DNA of 64,000 nucleotides, from contig NZ_LT899436.1 of NCBI RefSeq assembly GCF_900198195.1, forward strand, positions 806,001-870,000. Direction: 5' to 3'. The translations under genes and the position numbers were made by a program. This DNA is from Tenacibaculum jejuense (GTDB lineage Bacteria > Bacteroidota > Bacteroidia > Flavobacteriales > Flavobacteriaceae). Shown one piece after another: positions 34,830-45,000 of this stretch (position 1 is its first letter; every line of letters starts with the position of its first letter). Under the pieces are notes generated by a model. The model searched no databases, was not told the DNA's origin, and saw only the letters and a program-made list of their open reading frames with translations.

Positions 34830-36659
34830 ATGAATTCGAAACGCAAAACTCAAATAGCATATCCAACAGTTTTATTGTTTTTAGGATTATCAGTTTCTTA
34901 CTTACTTTTATATTATTTATTCGATACTAGAATTATAAATGAAAGTTTAACGGTTATAATTGGTGCTTTTTTAGCTTACAGTATGTTTACTGTAGTTCAC
35001 GAAGCTAGTCATGGAAATATTTCAAGAGGAAATTCAAAATTCATCATTTTAGAAAAGTGTGTAGGTTGGATTTCTGCTAGTTTTCTTTTTTTTCCATTTA
35101 GCGCTTTTAAAATAATTCACCTGAAACATCATGCGCATACAAACGATTCAGAAGAAGATCCAGATGGTTATGTTAGAGGAAAAAATATGCTGACCATATT
35201 TTTTAAATGTTTGACTTTAATCGGACATTATTACGTAGTTTCTCTGGGAGTTGAGAGTAAGAAGAATGAAGCTATAAGAAAAACTAGAAACCAAACGTTA
35301 ATTTTTATTTCACTAATACCAATTATCACAATTGGAGTCTCTACATTTAATTTTTGGTATGAATTTATAATGGTATTCTTATTACCAGCTTTGGTTGCTG
35401 CGCCTATTTTAGGTTTTACTTTCGATTGGCTTCCTCATTATCCACATCATAATATGGATAAATATCATAACACAAGAATAGTAACTATTCCTGGTTTGGA
35501 ATTTTTATCATTTTTCCAGAGTTATCATTTAATACATCATTTGTATCCTCGAGTTCCTTTTTATTTATACAAGAAAAAATATCAATTAGTAGAGCAAGAG
35601 TTGAGAAATGAAAAATCTCCAATTGAAGGTTTTGGAGTGAACGAATTAAAAGTTTTGAATTCTAAGAATACGTATACAGATGTACTAGAAGGTAAAACAT
35701 GGAGATATTCTTTAGAAGTAGCTCAAGTTCGAAAATTAACTCACGATAGCGCAGAAATACAATTCAAAAATTTAGGAAACATTCCATATCAATTTAACGC
35801 AGGACAATATGTGGTCATTTCAATGTTAGTTGATGGAGAAAAAGTGAGCCGATGTTATTCGATTTGTTCCAATCCTAATTTAAGGGAACTAAAAATTGGA
35901 GTGAAACGTGTTTCCGGAGGAAAATTATCTAACAGGATATTAGATCATGTATCGGAAGGTAAATATGTGAATGTTGCGGGTCCTTTTGGAACTTTTAAAT
36001 TCAAAGATGAAATAGATGTAGAGCATCATGTCTTTATTGCTGGCGGAAGTGGAATAACACCAATTATTTCAATACTCCAAAAAATACTTCAAGATGGAAT
36101 AACTAATGTGAGTTTGATTTATGGATGCAAATCAGAAAAAGATATCATGTTCCATAAAGAATTAATTGATCTTCAAAATAAGTATCCAAATCAATTTTCA
36201 TTGAAATTGACTTATGATTTGTTAACCAATGCTTATCAAACTGAATTATTGAGTCATTTCGAAAAAGCAAATTATTATATCTGTGGACCAACTCCAATGA
36301 TGGAAGCTTCAAAAGAGGTTTTGTATAAAAAAGGAGTTACTTCTGATCATATCATTATTGAAGAATTCTCATATCAAGAAGCTAAACCTTTTGGGAATTC
36401 TTACAAGGTGTCAATAAATAACAAGCACTTTTCAGTTTACGAATCTGAAACAATTTTAGAAGGCGCAAAAAGAAATAAAGTTGCAATTCCTTATGCATGT
36501 AGTATGGGACAGTGTGGAACTTGTAAGTGTGAGTTAAAGAAAGGAAAAGTAGCTTGGAAAACGGAGGAACAATCTGTATTGTTAGAAAACGAAAAGAATG
36601 AAGGTTTTATACTAACATGTATGTGTAAACCTAAATCAGATATTAAACTCAACTCATAA
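34830..36659 (+). CDS. Fatty acid desaturase - ferredoxin reductase - ferredoxin fusion
   Basis: A 609-residue single-chain monooxygenase/desaturase carrying its own electron transfer chain. The N-terminal di-iron membrane domain (1 to about 270) has His boxes HEASH (57-61), HLKHHAH (97-103) and HLIHH (233-237), plus four hydrophobic segments. A ferredoxin-NAD(P)H reductase part follows (about 285-505), with SRCYSICSNP for FAD and a GGSGITPI motif for the nucleotide. A plant-type [2Fe-2S] domain has Cys557-x4-Cys562-x2-Cys565 and Cys597. Electrons would run NAD(P)H to FAD to FeS to di-iron. The substrate could be an acyl chain, alkane, sterol or carotenoid. It heads an operon with a GMC oxidoreductase, an OYE and a TetR regulator. 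Confidence 0.88.
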   Translation: MNSKRKTQIAYPTVLLFLGLSVSYLLLYYLFDTRIINESLTVIIGAFLAYSMFTVVHEASHGNISRGNSKFIILEKCVGWISASFLFFPFSAFKIIHLKHHAHTNDSEEDPDGYVRGKNMLTIFFKCLTLIGHYYVVSLGVESKKNEAIRKTRNQTLIFISLIPIITIGVSTFNFWYEFIMVFLLPALVAAPILGFTFDWLPHYPHHNMDKYHNTRIVTIPGLEFLSFFQSYHLIHHLYPRVPFYLYKKKYQLVEQELRNEKSPIEGFGVNELKVLNSKNTYTDVLEGKTWRYSLEVAQVRKLTHDSAEIQFKNLGNIPYQFNAGQYVVISMLVDGEKVSRCYSICSNPNLRELKIGVKRVSGGKLSNRILDHVSEGKYVNVAGPFGTFKFKDEIDVEHHVFIAGGSGITPIISILQKILQDGITNVSLIYGCKSEKDIMFHKELIDLQNKYPNQFSLKLTYDLLTNAYQTELLSHFEKANYYICGPTPMMEASKEVLYKKGVTSDHIIIEEFSYQEAKPFGNSYKVSINNKHFSVYESETILEGAKRNKVAIPYACSMGQCGTCKCELKKGKVAWKTEEQSVLLENEKNEGFILTCMCKPKSDIKLNS

Positions 36660-36662
36660 CAT

Positions 36663-38255
36663 ATGACGAAAGATAAATACGATTATGTAATCATTGGAAG
36701 TGGTTTTGGCGGTTCGGTGAGTGCCTTACGATTAGCTCAAAAAGGATATTCTGTTTTGGTAATCGAAAAAGGAAAATGGTTTAAGCCAAAAGATTTCCCG
36801 AAAACAAACTGGAATCTAAAAAAGTGGCTTTGGGAACCTCGTTTAAGATTGTTTGGTTTTTTTAAAATGACATACTTGAATCATGTGAGTATACTTTCTG
36901 GAGTTGGAGTTGGTGGAGGTTCTTTAACGTATGCTAATACGTTGCCTATTCCTAAAAAAGAGTTCTTTACCTCAGGAAGTTGGAATGGACTTAAAGATTG
37001 GGAAACAGAACTAGCTCCGCATTATAAAGAAGCGTATCGAATGTTAGGTGCTGAAGAGAATCCTTACTTCGGTGCAGCTGATCATTTAATCAAAGATTTG
37101 TCGAAAGATTTAGATAGAGAAAAACATTTCTCAACGACTAAAGTTGCAGTTCATTTTGGCAAACCTGGAGAAAAAGTAAAAGATCCATATTTTAATGGCG
37201 AAGGTCCAGATCGAGCCGCGTGTAATTATTGTGGAGCTTGTATGACAGGTTGTCGATTCAATGCTAAAAATACGTTGGATAAAAACTATCTCTATTTTGC
37301 TCAAAAGCTAGGCGTAGAAATTATAGCGGAACATGAAGTGTTAGATGTGTTGCCTAAAAATAATGTGAATGGAAAATCTGGATATGAAATTCATTTCAAA
37401 AAAAGTACATCGATATTTTCTAAAACAAAGAAAGTTGAAGCAAACGGAGTTGTATTTTCTGGAGGAGTTTTAGGGACAGTGCCTTTATTGTTAAAATTGA
37501 AACAAAAAAAATCATTACCCAATTTATCTGAAATGGTTGGTGGAAATATTAGAACAAATAATGAGTCGTTACTATTACTAACATCAACAGAGAAGAAATC
37601 AAAAGATTATTCAAAAGGAATAGCAATAGGTTCGATCCTACATATCGATAAAAATAGTCATCTTGAACCTGTTCGTTATGGCAAAGGTTCTGGGTTTTTT
37701 AGAACACTAACAATTCCTTCAGTGCAACATAAATATGCAATAGTTCGAATTTTAGGAGTTTTTGGTGTGTTGTTTAAATCACCGGTTCAATTATTTCAAA
37801 CAATATTTACAAAAGCCTATAGCAAACGAACAACAGTATTACTTTTTATGCAAACTTTAGATAGCACATTACGGTTAAAGTTAGGAAAAGTAACACAGTT
37901 GAAAACTGAAAAAGAATCTAACGAAGCACCAAGTGGTTTTATTCCTGAAGCATCTAAACTGGCAAAAATATTAGGTCAGAAAGTAAAAGCGATTCCATTT
38001 TCGAATTTTGCTGATGTATTATTAGGAACTCCAACTACAGCTCATATTTTGGGTGGAGCTGTAATGGGAGAAACTAAAGAAGAAGGAGTTATTGATAAAA
38101 ACAATAAAGTCTTTGGTTACGAGAATATGTTTGTATGTGATGGATCGATGATTTCTGCAAATCCTGGAGTAAATCCTTCGTTGTCGATTACAGCTATTTC
38201 AGAATTAGCTATGTCTAAAATTCCAAATAAAATTGAAACTCAACCAACAAAATAA
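36663..38255 (+). CDS. GMC-family FAD oxidoreductase (cholesterol oxidase-like)
   Basis: A 530-residue flavoenzyme. The FAD-binding Rossmann motif GSGFGGSVSALRLA is at about 11-24, and IEKG ends the second strand. A GVGVGGGSLTYANTLP segment matches the flavin region of cholesterol oxidase-like enzymes. A Cys cluster, CNYCGACMTGC, sits near residue 180, and a C-terminal GMC_oxred_C-type region contains HILGGAVMG and NPGVNPSLSITA. There is no signal peptide. It would oxidise an alcohol group, perhaps one made by the oxygenase encoded three bases upstream. The true substrate is not evident from sequence. Confidence 0.86.
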   Translation: MTKDKYDYVIIGSGFGGSVSALRLAQKGYSVLVIEKGKWFKPKDFPKTNWNLKKWLWEPRLRLFGFFKMTYLNHVSILSGVGVGGGSLTYANTLPIPKKEFFTSGSWNGLKDWETELAPHYKEAYRMLGAEENPYFGAADHLIKDLSKDLDREKHFSTTKVAVHFGKPGEKVKDPYFNGEGPDRAACNYCGACMTGCRFNAKNTLDKNYLYFAQKLGVEIIAEHEVLDVLPKNNVNGKSGYEIHFKKSTSIFSKTKKVEANGVVFSGGVLGTVPLLLKLKQKKSLPNLSEMVGGNIRTNNESLLLLTSTEKKSKDYSKGIAIGSILHIDKNSHLEPVRYGKGSGFFRTLTIPSVQHKYAIVRILGVFGVLFKSPVQLFQTIFTKAYSKRTTVLLFMQTLDSTLRLKLGKVTQLKTEKESNEAPSGFIPEASKLAKILGQKVKAIPFSNFADVLLGTPTTAHILGGAVMGETKEEGVIDKNNKVFGYENMFVCDGSMISANPGVNPSLSITAISELAMSKIPNKIETQPTK

Positions 38256-38261
38256 ATAGTA

Positions 38262-39470
38262 TTGAAACCAAAACCGATTTTAGAAGAATTTGAACTTCCT
38301 TGTGGAGTTATAATTAAAAACAGAATTGCAAAAGCAGCAATGACCGAGCGTTTAGCAAATAAGAAACAACACGCTACTAAAGCGATTGCTGATTTATATC
38401 AACATTGGTCTTCTAATGGAGCAGGATTATTAATTTCAGGAAATATTTTGGTAGATAAACGTTACAAAGAAGCTTCAGCAAATATTGTTTTAGAAGATGA
38501 AAGTGGTATTGCAGCTTTACAAGAAGTAACAAAAATAGCAACGCAAAATAATACACAGTTTTGGGCTCAAATTAATCATGCAGGTCGTCAATCGTCTATC
38601 TTTTCAACTTTTAAACCGATAGCTCCATCTGCGATTCAGCTTAAAAAATTAATGCTGTTTGCTAAACCTAAAGCAATGTCTTTAGATGAAATTAAAGACG
38701 TTGAAAACCGTTTTGTAAACACTGCTGTTTTAGCAAAAAAAGCAGGTTTTACAGGAGTACAAATTCATGCTGCTCATGGATATTTATTGAGTCAGTTTTT
38801 ATCTCCAAAAACAAATAAAAGACAAGACGATTATGGTGGTCATATTGAAAACAGAGCCAGATTACTTTTCGACATAGTTAAACGAGTTCGTCAAATTTTA
38901 GGAGCTGATTTTCCCATATCAGTTAAATTGAATAGCGCCGATTTTCAACGAGGTGGATTTAACGAAGAAGACGCAATGTTTGTAATTAAAAAGTTAGAGC
39001 ATTTAAAGATTGATTTACTTGAAATATCTGGCGGAACTTATGAAAATATTGTCTTTCTAACAGAACGATACGAACGTGAATCTACTCGAAAAAGAGAAGC
39101 GTATTTTCTTGATTTTGCAAAAAAGATCAAATCAGAAACAACACTACCAATAATGGTTACAGGCGGATTTCGATCTCAAAAGTTCTGTAATGATGTTTTA
39201 GCGAATAAAGAATTAGAAATGATCGGGTTTGCACGTCCGTTTATCACAGATCTAAACTTTCCAAAGGCATTTCTAGAGGATGAAAACTATAGAGTAAGTG
39301 ATGCTACTTTTGAGTTTAAAATTAAGAAGATGAAAGATTTTGCTGAAGCTGGTTTTTATGATTATCAAATACATCAATTAGCGAAAGGAAAATCATTAAA
39401 GCCAAACTATAATCCATATCTTGCCGTACTAAGATTAACTAAGAATGAAATGGTAAAAGGTTGGTTTTAA
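38262..39470 (+). CDS. Old yellow enzyme-family NADH:flavin oxidoreductase
   Basis: A 402-residue FMN ene-reductase or dienoyl reductase of the OYE family. The TIM-barrel signatures are KNRIAKAAMTERLA at the start, HAAHGYLLSQFLSP, KRQDDYGG and the late MVTGGFRS and GFARPFI phosphate-binding loops. It starts with TTG at 38262: an in-frame TAA lies three codons upstream and the next ATG (residue 27) would delete the first barrel strand. It lacks the extra FeS and FAD domains of 2,4-dienoyl-CoA reductase. It would reduce an activated C=C bond, in line with a pathway that modifies a lipid or terpenoid. Confidence 0.88.
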   Translation: MKPKPILEEFELPCGVIIKNRIAKAAMTERLANKKQHATKAIADLYQHWSSNGAGLLISGNILVDKRYKEASANIVLEDESGIAALQEVTKIATQNNTQFWAQINHAGRQSSIFSTFKPIAPSAIQLKKLMLFAKPKAMSLDEIKDVENRFVNTAVLAKKAGFTGVQIHAAHGYLLSQFLSPKTNKRQDDYGGHIENRARLLFDIVKRVRQILGADFPISVKLNSADFQRGGFNEEDAMFVIKKLEHLKIDLLEISGGTYENIVFLTERYERESTRKREAYFLDFAKKIKSETTLPIMVTGGFRSQKFCNDVLANKELEMIGFARPFITDLNFPKAFLEDENYRVSDATFEFKIKKMKDFAEAGFYDYQIHQLAKGKSLKPNYNPYLAVLRLTKNEMVKGWF

Positions 39471-39473
39471 GTT

Positions 39474-40073
39474 ATGGGTAGAAAAGCAATAGATAGAGAA
39501 AGAAAACAGTTGTCGAAAAAAGCAGAAGTTTGGGTAAAAGAGCTGTTTTACAAAGTGCAATATGAAAAACTTAATAAATTAACTTTAGATGATTTAGCAG
39601 CTCTTATTCAAAAAAGTAAAAGTACAATTTATACCTATTTTAAGACTAAAGAAGAGATATATCAAACTATGGTAGCTATGATTTTGAATGATATTCAAGA
39701 AGTAGTTTTTGATGAGTTACCTAATGAAGCAGATTTAGTCGTTTTATATGAATCCATTCTGTTAAAAATAAGCGATGCAGTAGAAGGTATTTCAATTCAT
39801 TTTTTAGATGAAATTCAAACTAATTTCCCGCAAATTTGGACTGAAATTAAAAGTATTACCGATAAAGTTTTAATTACTTTTTCTTTAATTTATGAGGAAG
39901 GAATGAAAACAGGTGTTTTTACGAATTTTAATATCACTTTTTTGTTAGCCATGGATAACGCTTTTATTATGAATATAATGACAGATCATGAGCGTTTTAA
40001 AGATGAAAATTTAAGTTTAAAAGATATTGTTTCTCAATATTTACAGTTGAGAATTAAAGCTTTAACAAAATAA
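39474..40073 (+). CDS. TetR-family transcriptional regulator
   Basis: A 199-residue repressor-type protein. The N-terminal helix-turn-helix (about 15-65) has the TetR pattern LTLDDLAALIQKSKSTIYTYFKTKEEIY. The rest is helical and should bind a ligand and dimerise. It is the last gene of the redox operon, three bases after the OYE gene. It probably represses the operon by binding the inverted repeat at 34796-34829, with the operon's substrate or product as inducer. That link is inferred from position. Confidence 0.88.
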   Translation: MGRKAIDRERKQLSKKAEVWVKELFYKVQYEKLNKLTLDDLAALIQKSKSTIYTYFKTKEEIYQTMVAMILNDIQEVVFDELPNEADLVVLYESILLKISDAVEGISIHFLDEIQTNFPQIWTEIKSITDKVLITFSLIYEEGMKTGVFTNFNITFLLAMDNAFIMNIMTDHERFKDENLSLKDIVSQYLQLRIKALTK

Positions 40074-40104
40074 AAAAAGGATCAAACACCGTTTGATCCT
40101 TTTT
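40074..40104. terminator. Bidirectional terminator
   Basis: A perfect 14-bp stem (core GGATCAAAC, 40074-40087 with 40091-40104) and an ACC loop, flanked by A and T runs. It closes the TetR operon and the convergent SPOR gene. Confidence 0.9.
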
Positions 40105-40121
40105 TATTATAATCGAAGTTT

Positions 40122-40484
40122 TTAATAAGGGATAACAATGGCTCCTGAAAACTTTTCTTTAATTTTATTCAAAGCACGATCAGCTTCTAATTTGGTGTTA
40201 AAACGACCAACTTTTACTTTCCATTCTGGTAATTCGTAACTCATCTTCGGTTTACCAAATTCAGAAAACTTCATCATAAAGTTGTGTTTTATATTTTTAG
40301 CTCTTTGTTCACTACCGTTATACAACTGAATTCTATAACCACTACCGTGCTTTTTGTTATATTTTCTCTTTTTGGCTAACAGTGAATTAATACTTTGGTC
40401 ATTAGTGTAATTAGATTGTGAATTTCCAATGTAAAGACCTAATGTTAAAAACATTACAAAAGCAAAAATTTTTCCGTTTATCAT
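40122..40484 (-). CDS. Exported SPOR-domain protein
   Basis: A 120-residue protein with a signal peptide (MINGKIFAFVMFLTLG, cleavage near residue 24) and a C-terminal SPOR domain (about 48-120) with SGYRIQLYNGSEQRA and WKVKVGRFNTKLEADRAL. SPOR domains bind denuded glycan strands of peptidoglycan, often at division sites. I start at ATG 40484, where the signal peptide begins; the ATG at 40538 would add 18 residues that spoil it. The gene stands alone between two plus-strand operons. Confidence 0.87.
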   Translation of the reverse strand: MINGKIFAFVMFLTLGLYIGNSQSNYTNDQSINSLLAKKRKYNKKHGSGYRIQLYNGSEQRAKNIKHNFMMKFSEFGKPKMSYELPEWKVKVGRFNTKLEADRALNKIKEKFSGAIVIPY

Positions 40485-40611
40485 ATTCTGTTTATAGTTT
40501 TTACAAAAGTAACGACTTGTGATCGAATAGATTGTCAAAATTATTTATTTAGAATCGATATAAATTACCAATTAGGAATCTCTTAACATTTCACATTTTA
40601 TAGATATGTAG

Positions 40612-40619
40612 TAATTTTG
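40612..40619 (+). promoter_or_regulatory. Putative -7 box of the act-cox operon
   Basis: TAATTTTG fits TAnnTTTG, 73 bases upstream of actA. The -33 region is not clear. Confidence 0.5.
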
Positions 40620-40692
40620 TCGGAGTTTAAACACATGGTAGTTTTTACGTCAAGTGTAAACGTTATACAAATAGATACGAAATTTTTATAGT

Positions 40693-41994
40693 ATGAAAAG
40701 TGTGAATTATCACAGTAAACTTAGTCGAGTACTTCTTAACAGCCTTACTTTCTTATTCGTTTTTTTAGTAAGCTTTTCTATAAATGCTCAAGATGTCGAT
40801 ATGGATCGACAAAAAGCAGGTAGAAAGTTATTTAATGCAAATTGTGCTTCTTGTCACAAGTTAAATAAAAAATCAACTGGTCCTGCTTTAGCTGGAGTTG
40901 AGAGTAGAAGAGAGAATGCATGGTTGAAGAAATGGATCCGTAACAATGCTGCTTTAAGAGCTTCTGGAGATGCTGATGCAATTGCTCTTTATGAAGAGTG
41001 GGGACAGGCAAATATGACAGCTTTTCCTCAGTTAACAGATGAGCAAATTGATAATATTTTATATTATACTACTGTTGGTGAAATAAAACCTACGGGTAGT
41101 CCTGGTGGAACTGATGATGTTCCAGTGCCAACTCAAGCATCATCTCCGACATGGGTGTTGTGGATTTTAGCAGCGGCTATCATTGTTGCTTTTTTAATTA
41201 TAGCGAGTTTACTTAAAACGGTTAGTGAATTAAAAGGTGCGCCTAAAACTCCTGGTTTAATGGGGCAAGCTGCAGAATTGTGGGAAGGAGTTAAGAAAAA
41301 TACATTTTTACATGTGTTGTTTGTAATCTTTGGAGCGCTAATAGCTGCTTACGTAGGTTTCGGAACTTTATTTAAAGTTGGTGTTGACCAAGGTTATCAA
41401 CCAGTGCAACCAATTTTATTTTCACACAAAATTCACGCAGGAGACAATAAAATAGAATGTCAATATTGTCACTCTGCTGCAAAGCATAGTAAGCACTCTG
41501 GTATTCCTTCTTTAAATATCTGTATGAACTGTCACAAAAATATTGCTGAAGTTGCAGAAGGAACAAAAGTAGTATTAGAAGATGGTGGTAGAGTTGTAGG
41601 TAAAGCAGAATTAGATAAAGAGATCGCAAAAATCTATGAACACGTAGGTTGGGATCCTGAAAAATTAGAATATACTGGTGAAGAAAAGCCTATCGATTGG
41701 GTTAGAATTCATAACTTACCAGACTTTGCATATTTTAATCACTCACAACACGTAACAGTTGCAGGTGTTAAATGTCAAAAATGTCACGGTCCAGTAGAAG
41801 AAATGGAAGAGCTATATCAACACTCTCCATTAACTATGGGATGGTGTATCGATTGTCACAAGGAAACTAATGTGAACTTGAAGGGTAATGAATACTATGC
41901 TAAAATCCACGCGGAATTAGCTAAGAAGTATGGGGTAGATAAAGTTACTATCGCTCAGCTAGGTGGTAAAGAATGTGGTAAGTGTCATTACTAA
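40693..41994 (+). CDS. actA: Alternative complex III multiheme cytochrome c subunit ActA
   Basis: A 433-residue membrane-anchored cytochrome with six CxxCH haem sites: CASCH at 51-55 in an N-terminal monohaem domain, then CQYCH 256, CMNCH 277, CQKCH 361, CIDCH 385 and CGKCH 428. A signal peptide (to about residue 33) precedes the first. Two hydrophobic helices (about 152-177 and 205-228) lie between the monohaem and pentahaem parts. ActA passes electrons from quinol oxidation to a soluble or bound cytochrome. It opens the operon actABCDEF-coxBA, which replaces the bc1 complex in this lineage. The N-terminal monohaem module is the fused form seen in Flavobacteriia. Confidence 0.93.
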   Translation: MKSVNYHSKLSRVLLNSLTFLFVFLVSFSINAQDVDMDRQKAGRKLFNANCASCHKLNKKSTGPALAGVESRRENAWLKKWIRNNAALRASGDADAIALYEEWGQANMTAFPQLTDEQIDNILYYTTVGEIKPTGSPGGTDDVPVPTQASSPTWVLWILAAAIIVAFLIIASLLKTVSELKGAPKTPGLMGQAAELWEGVKKNTFLHVLFVIFGALIAAYVGFGTLFKVGVDQGYQPVQPILFSHKIHAGDNKIECQYCHSAAKHSKHSGIPSLNICMNCHKNIAEVAEGTKVVLEDGGRVVGKAELDKEIAKIYEHVGWDPEKLEYTGEEKPIDWVRIHNLPDFAYFNHSQHVTVAGVKCQKCHGPVEEMEELYQHSPLTMGWCIDCHKETNVNLKGNEYYAKIHAELAKKYGVDKVTIAQLGGKECGKCHY

Positions 41995-42063
41995 AAAATA
42001 ATTAATTAAGAATTCTATAATTGAGAGTGTAAAAGCTTTCAATCATTCAATAAAAACAAATAA

Positions 42064-45000
42064 ATGGCTTCAAACAAAAAATACTGGCAAAGTGTTGAAG
42101 AACTAAAAGATAGTTCAGTTGTTGAAACGTTACGTGGTAAAGAGTTTGTTCAAGAGCTTCCTACAGACGAGTTTTTAGGAGATCAAGAAACTCTTGAAAA
42201 TTCATCAACTTCTCGTAGAGATTTCTTGAAATATGTAGGTTTCACAACAGCAGCAGCTTCTTTAGCAGCATGTGAAGGTCCAGTTAGACAATCGATTCCT
42301 TATGTAATTCAACCTAACGACATTATTGTTGGTGTAGCAGATTGGTATGCGACAACGATTTCAGATGGTTTCGATTTTGCCAACGTATTAGTTAAAACTC
42401 GTGAAGGTCGTCCTATACAAATCATGCCTAACAAAGAGGTAGGAGGAACTACTACAGCGAGAGTTCAAGCATCTGTATTATCTTTATATGATGAGAAATT
42501 AAGAGTTAAAGCACCAAGAAAAGGTGAAACTCAAATTTCTTGGGCAGACGCAGACAAAGAAATTATAGCTAAGTTAGAAAGTTTAAAAGCTTCTAACGGA
42601 TTAGTATATTTAATGACAGGAACTTTAGCGAGTCCTTCAACTGAAAAAGTTATTTCGGATTTTATCGCTAAATATCCTAATGTAAAACACGTAGTGTATG
42701 ATGCAGTTTCAGAAAGTGCAACTGCAGATGCTTTTGAAGCAATGTACGGTAAACGTGCTTTACCAAATTACGATTTAAGTAAGGCAGAAGTTATTGCTTC
42801 TTTTGGTGCAGATTTCTTAGGAGATTGGCAAGGTGGATATGAGAAATCATACATAGAAGGAAGAAATGTAGATTCAGGTAAGATGTCTTACCACGTGCAG
42901 ATTGAAGCAAATATGTCTTTAGCTGGTGCAAATGCAGATAAGCGATTAGTTGCTAAACCATCTGCACAAATGCATGCTTTAGTAACTTTATACAATGCAA
43001 TTACAGGTGCTAGCTTGCCAACACAAGCAACACCAATTGATGCTCAAGTTAAAAAGTTAGCTAAAGATTTAAAGAAAGCAGGAAAAAAGGCTGTGGTTCT
43101 TGCTGGTATCAATGATGTAAATGCACAGACTATTGCTTTAGCTATTAATAAAGCTTTAGGAAGTATAGTTATCGATACAGAAAATGTAAACTTATTACGT
43201 CAAGGTAGCGATGCAAAAGTTGCTGCATTAGTACAAGATATTACTTCAGGTAAGGCTAAAGGTTTAATTACTTATAATGTAAATCCAGCTTATTCAATTG
43301 CTGGTTTCGGAGATGCGGTTAAAAAATTAGGTTTCTCTGTTGCGTTATCTACTCAAAATGATGAAACTGCTGTAACTACCCAATATACATTACCAGCTCC
43401 ACATAATTTAGAGAGTTGGGGTGATGTAATGGCTACTGAAGGTAAATATAGTTTAATGCAACCAACAATTGCTCCTATATTTAGCTCACGTCAAGTACAA
43501 GATGTATTATTAAAGTGGTCTGGAGCAACTAAAAATTATTACGATACATTAAAAGAGTTCTGGAGTACAAATATACTTAATGGAGCTTCTTGGAATCAAG
43601 CATTACACGATGGTATTTTTATTGCCCCATCACCAGTTGCTGAAGCTGTAGTAGCTAATGAAGAAGTTACAACAGAAGAAGGAGATGAGGAAACTAAAGG
43701 ATTGTCCGTTGCTGAAGCTGCTAGAACTATAGCTAAAGTAAAAGGATCAGAATTCGAGTTAAATTTATATACATCTGTTGCTTTAGGAGACGGTAATCAA
43801 GCAAACAACCCTTGGTTACAAGAATTTCCAGATCCAATCACACGTGCATCTTGGGATAACTATTTAACAGTTTCTCCAGCAGATGCAAAAACATTAGGTT
43901 TTGAAAATCCTGTTAAAGATAATGGTGCTATTGATGGTAACTTTGCTGAAATTACTTTAGGAGGTCAAACATTAAAAGTTCCGGTAATCATTCAACCAGG
44001 CCAAGCGCAGGGTTCTGTTGGTTTAGCTTTAGGTTATGGTAGAACTCAAAACTTAAAAGAAGAAATGCAAGTTGGGGTAAATGCTTACCCATTATATAAA
44101 GATAGAAATAACGTTCAGTTAGGTGTAGCAATTAAGAATTTAGGAGGATGGCATAAGTTTGCTTGCTTACAGGTTCAAAATACTTTAGCTGGTCGTCATG
44201 ATATTTTAAGAGAAGCATCTTTAAAGGATGTTAATGACAGGTCTCTAGATCCAAAACATACTTGGAATAAGCCTTTCATGGTGTCTTATGATCACCAAGA
44301 GATAGAAGGTAGTGCTAGAAAAGTTGACTTATGGGATGAGCATGATAGAAGTTTAGGTCATCACTTTAACTTATCTATCGACTTATCTTCATGTACAGGT
44401 TGTGGAGCTTGTGTTGTTGCTTGTCATGCAGAAAATAACGTTCCAGTTGTAGGTAAAGATGAAGTACGTGTAGGTAGAGATATGCACTGGTTACGTATTG
44501 ATCGTTATTACTCTTCTAAGGTACAAAATGATGCTACTATTGATGAATTCAAAGCAGAATTCAAAGCTAAATTAGTAGAAAAATATACAGCACTTGGAAA
44601 TAATGCAGATGAAGCAAAAAAGAATGCAGAAACTGAATTCCATAAATTTGCAGATCAAGAGCTAGAAAGAAGATATGCTACAGAGGTATTAGGATTAAGT
44701 AAAGGTGATTTATTTGATGCTTTAGAGAATCCAGCTGATAATCCACAGGTTACTTTCCAACCAATGATGTGTCAGCACTGTAATCACGCACCTTGTGAAA
44801 CAGTTTGTCCTGTTGCGGCAACTTCACACGGTCGCCAAGGTCAAAACCAAATGGCTTACAATCGTTGTGTAGGAACACGTTATTGTGCAAATAACTGTCC
44901 TTACCGTGTACGTCGTTTCAACTGGTTTAACTATGCAGATAATCAAGAATTCGACTTCAACATGAATAATGGTTACGGTAAAATGGTGTTAAATCCAGAT

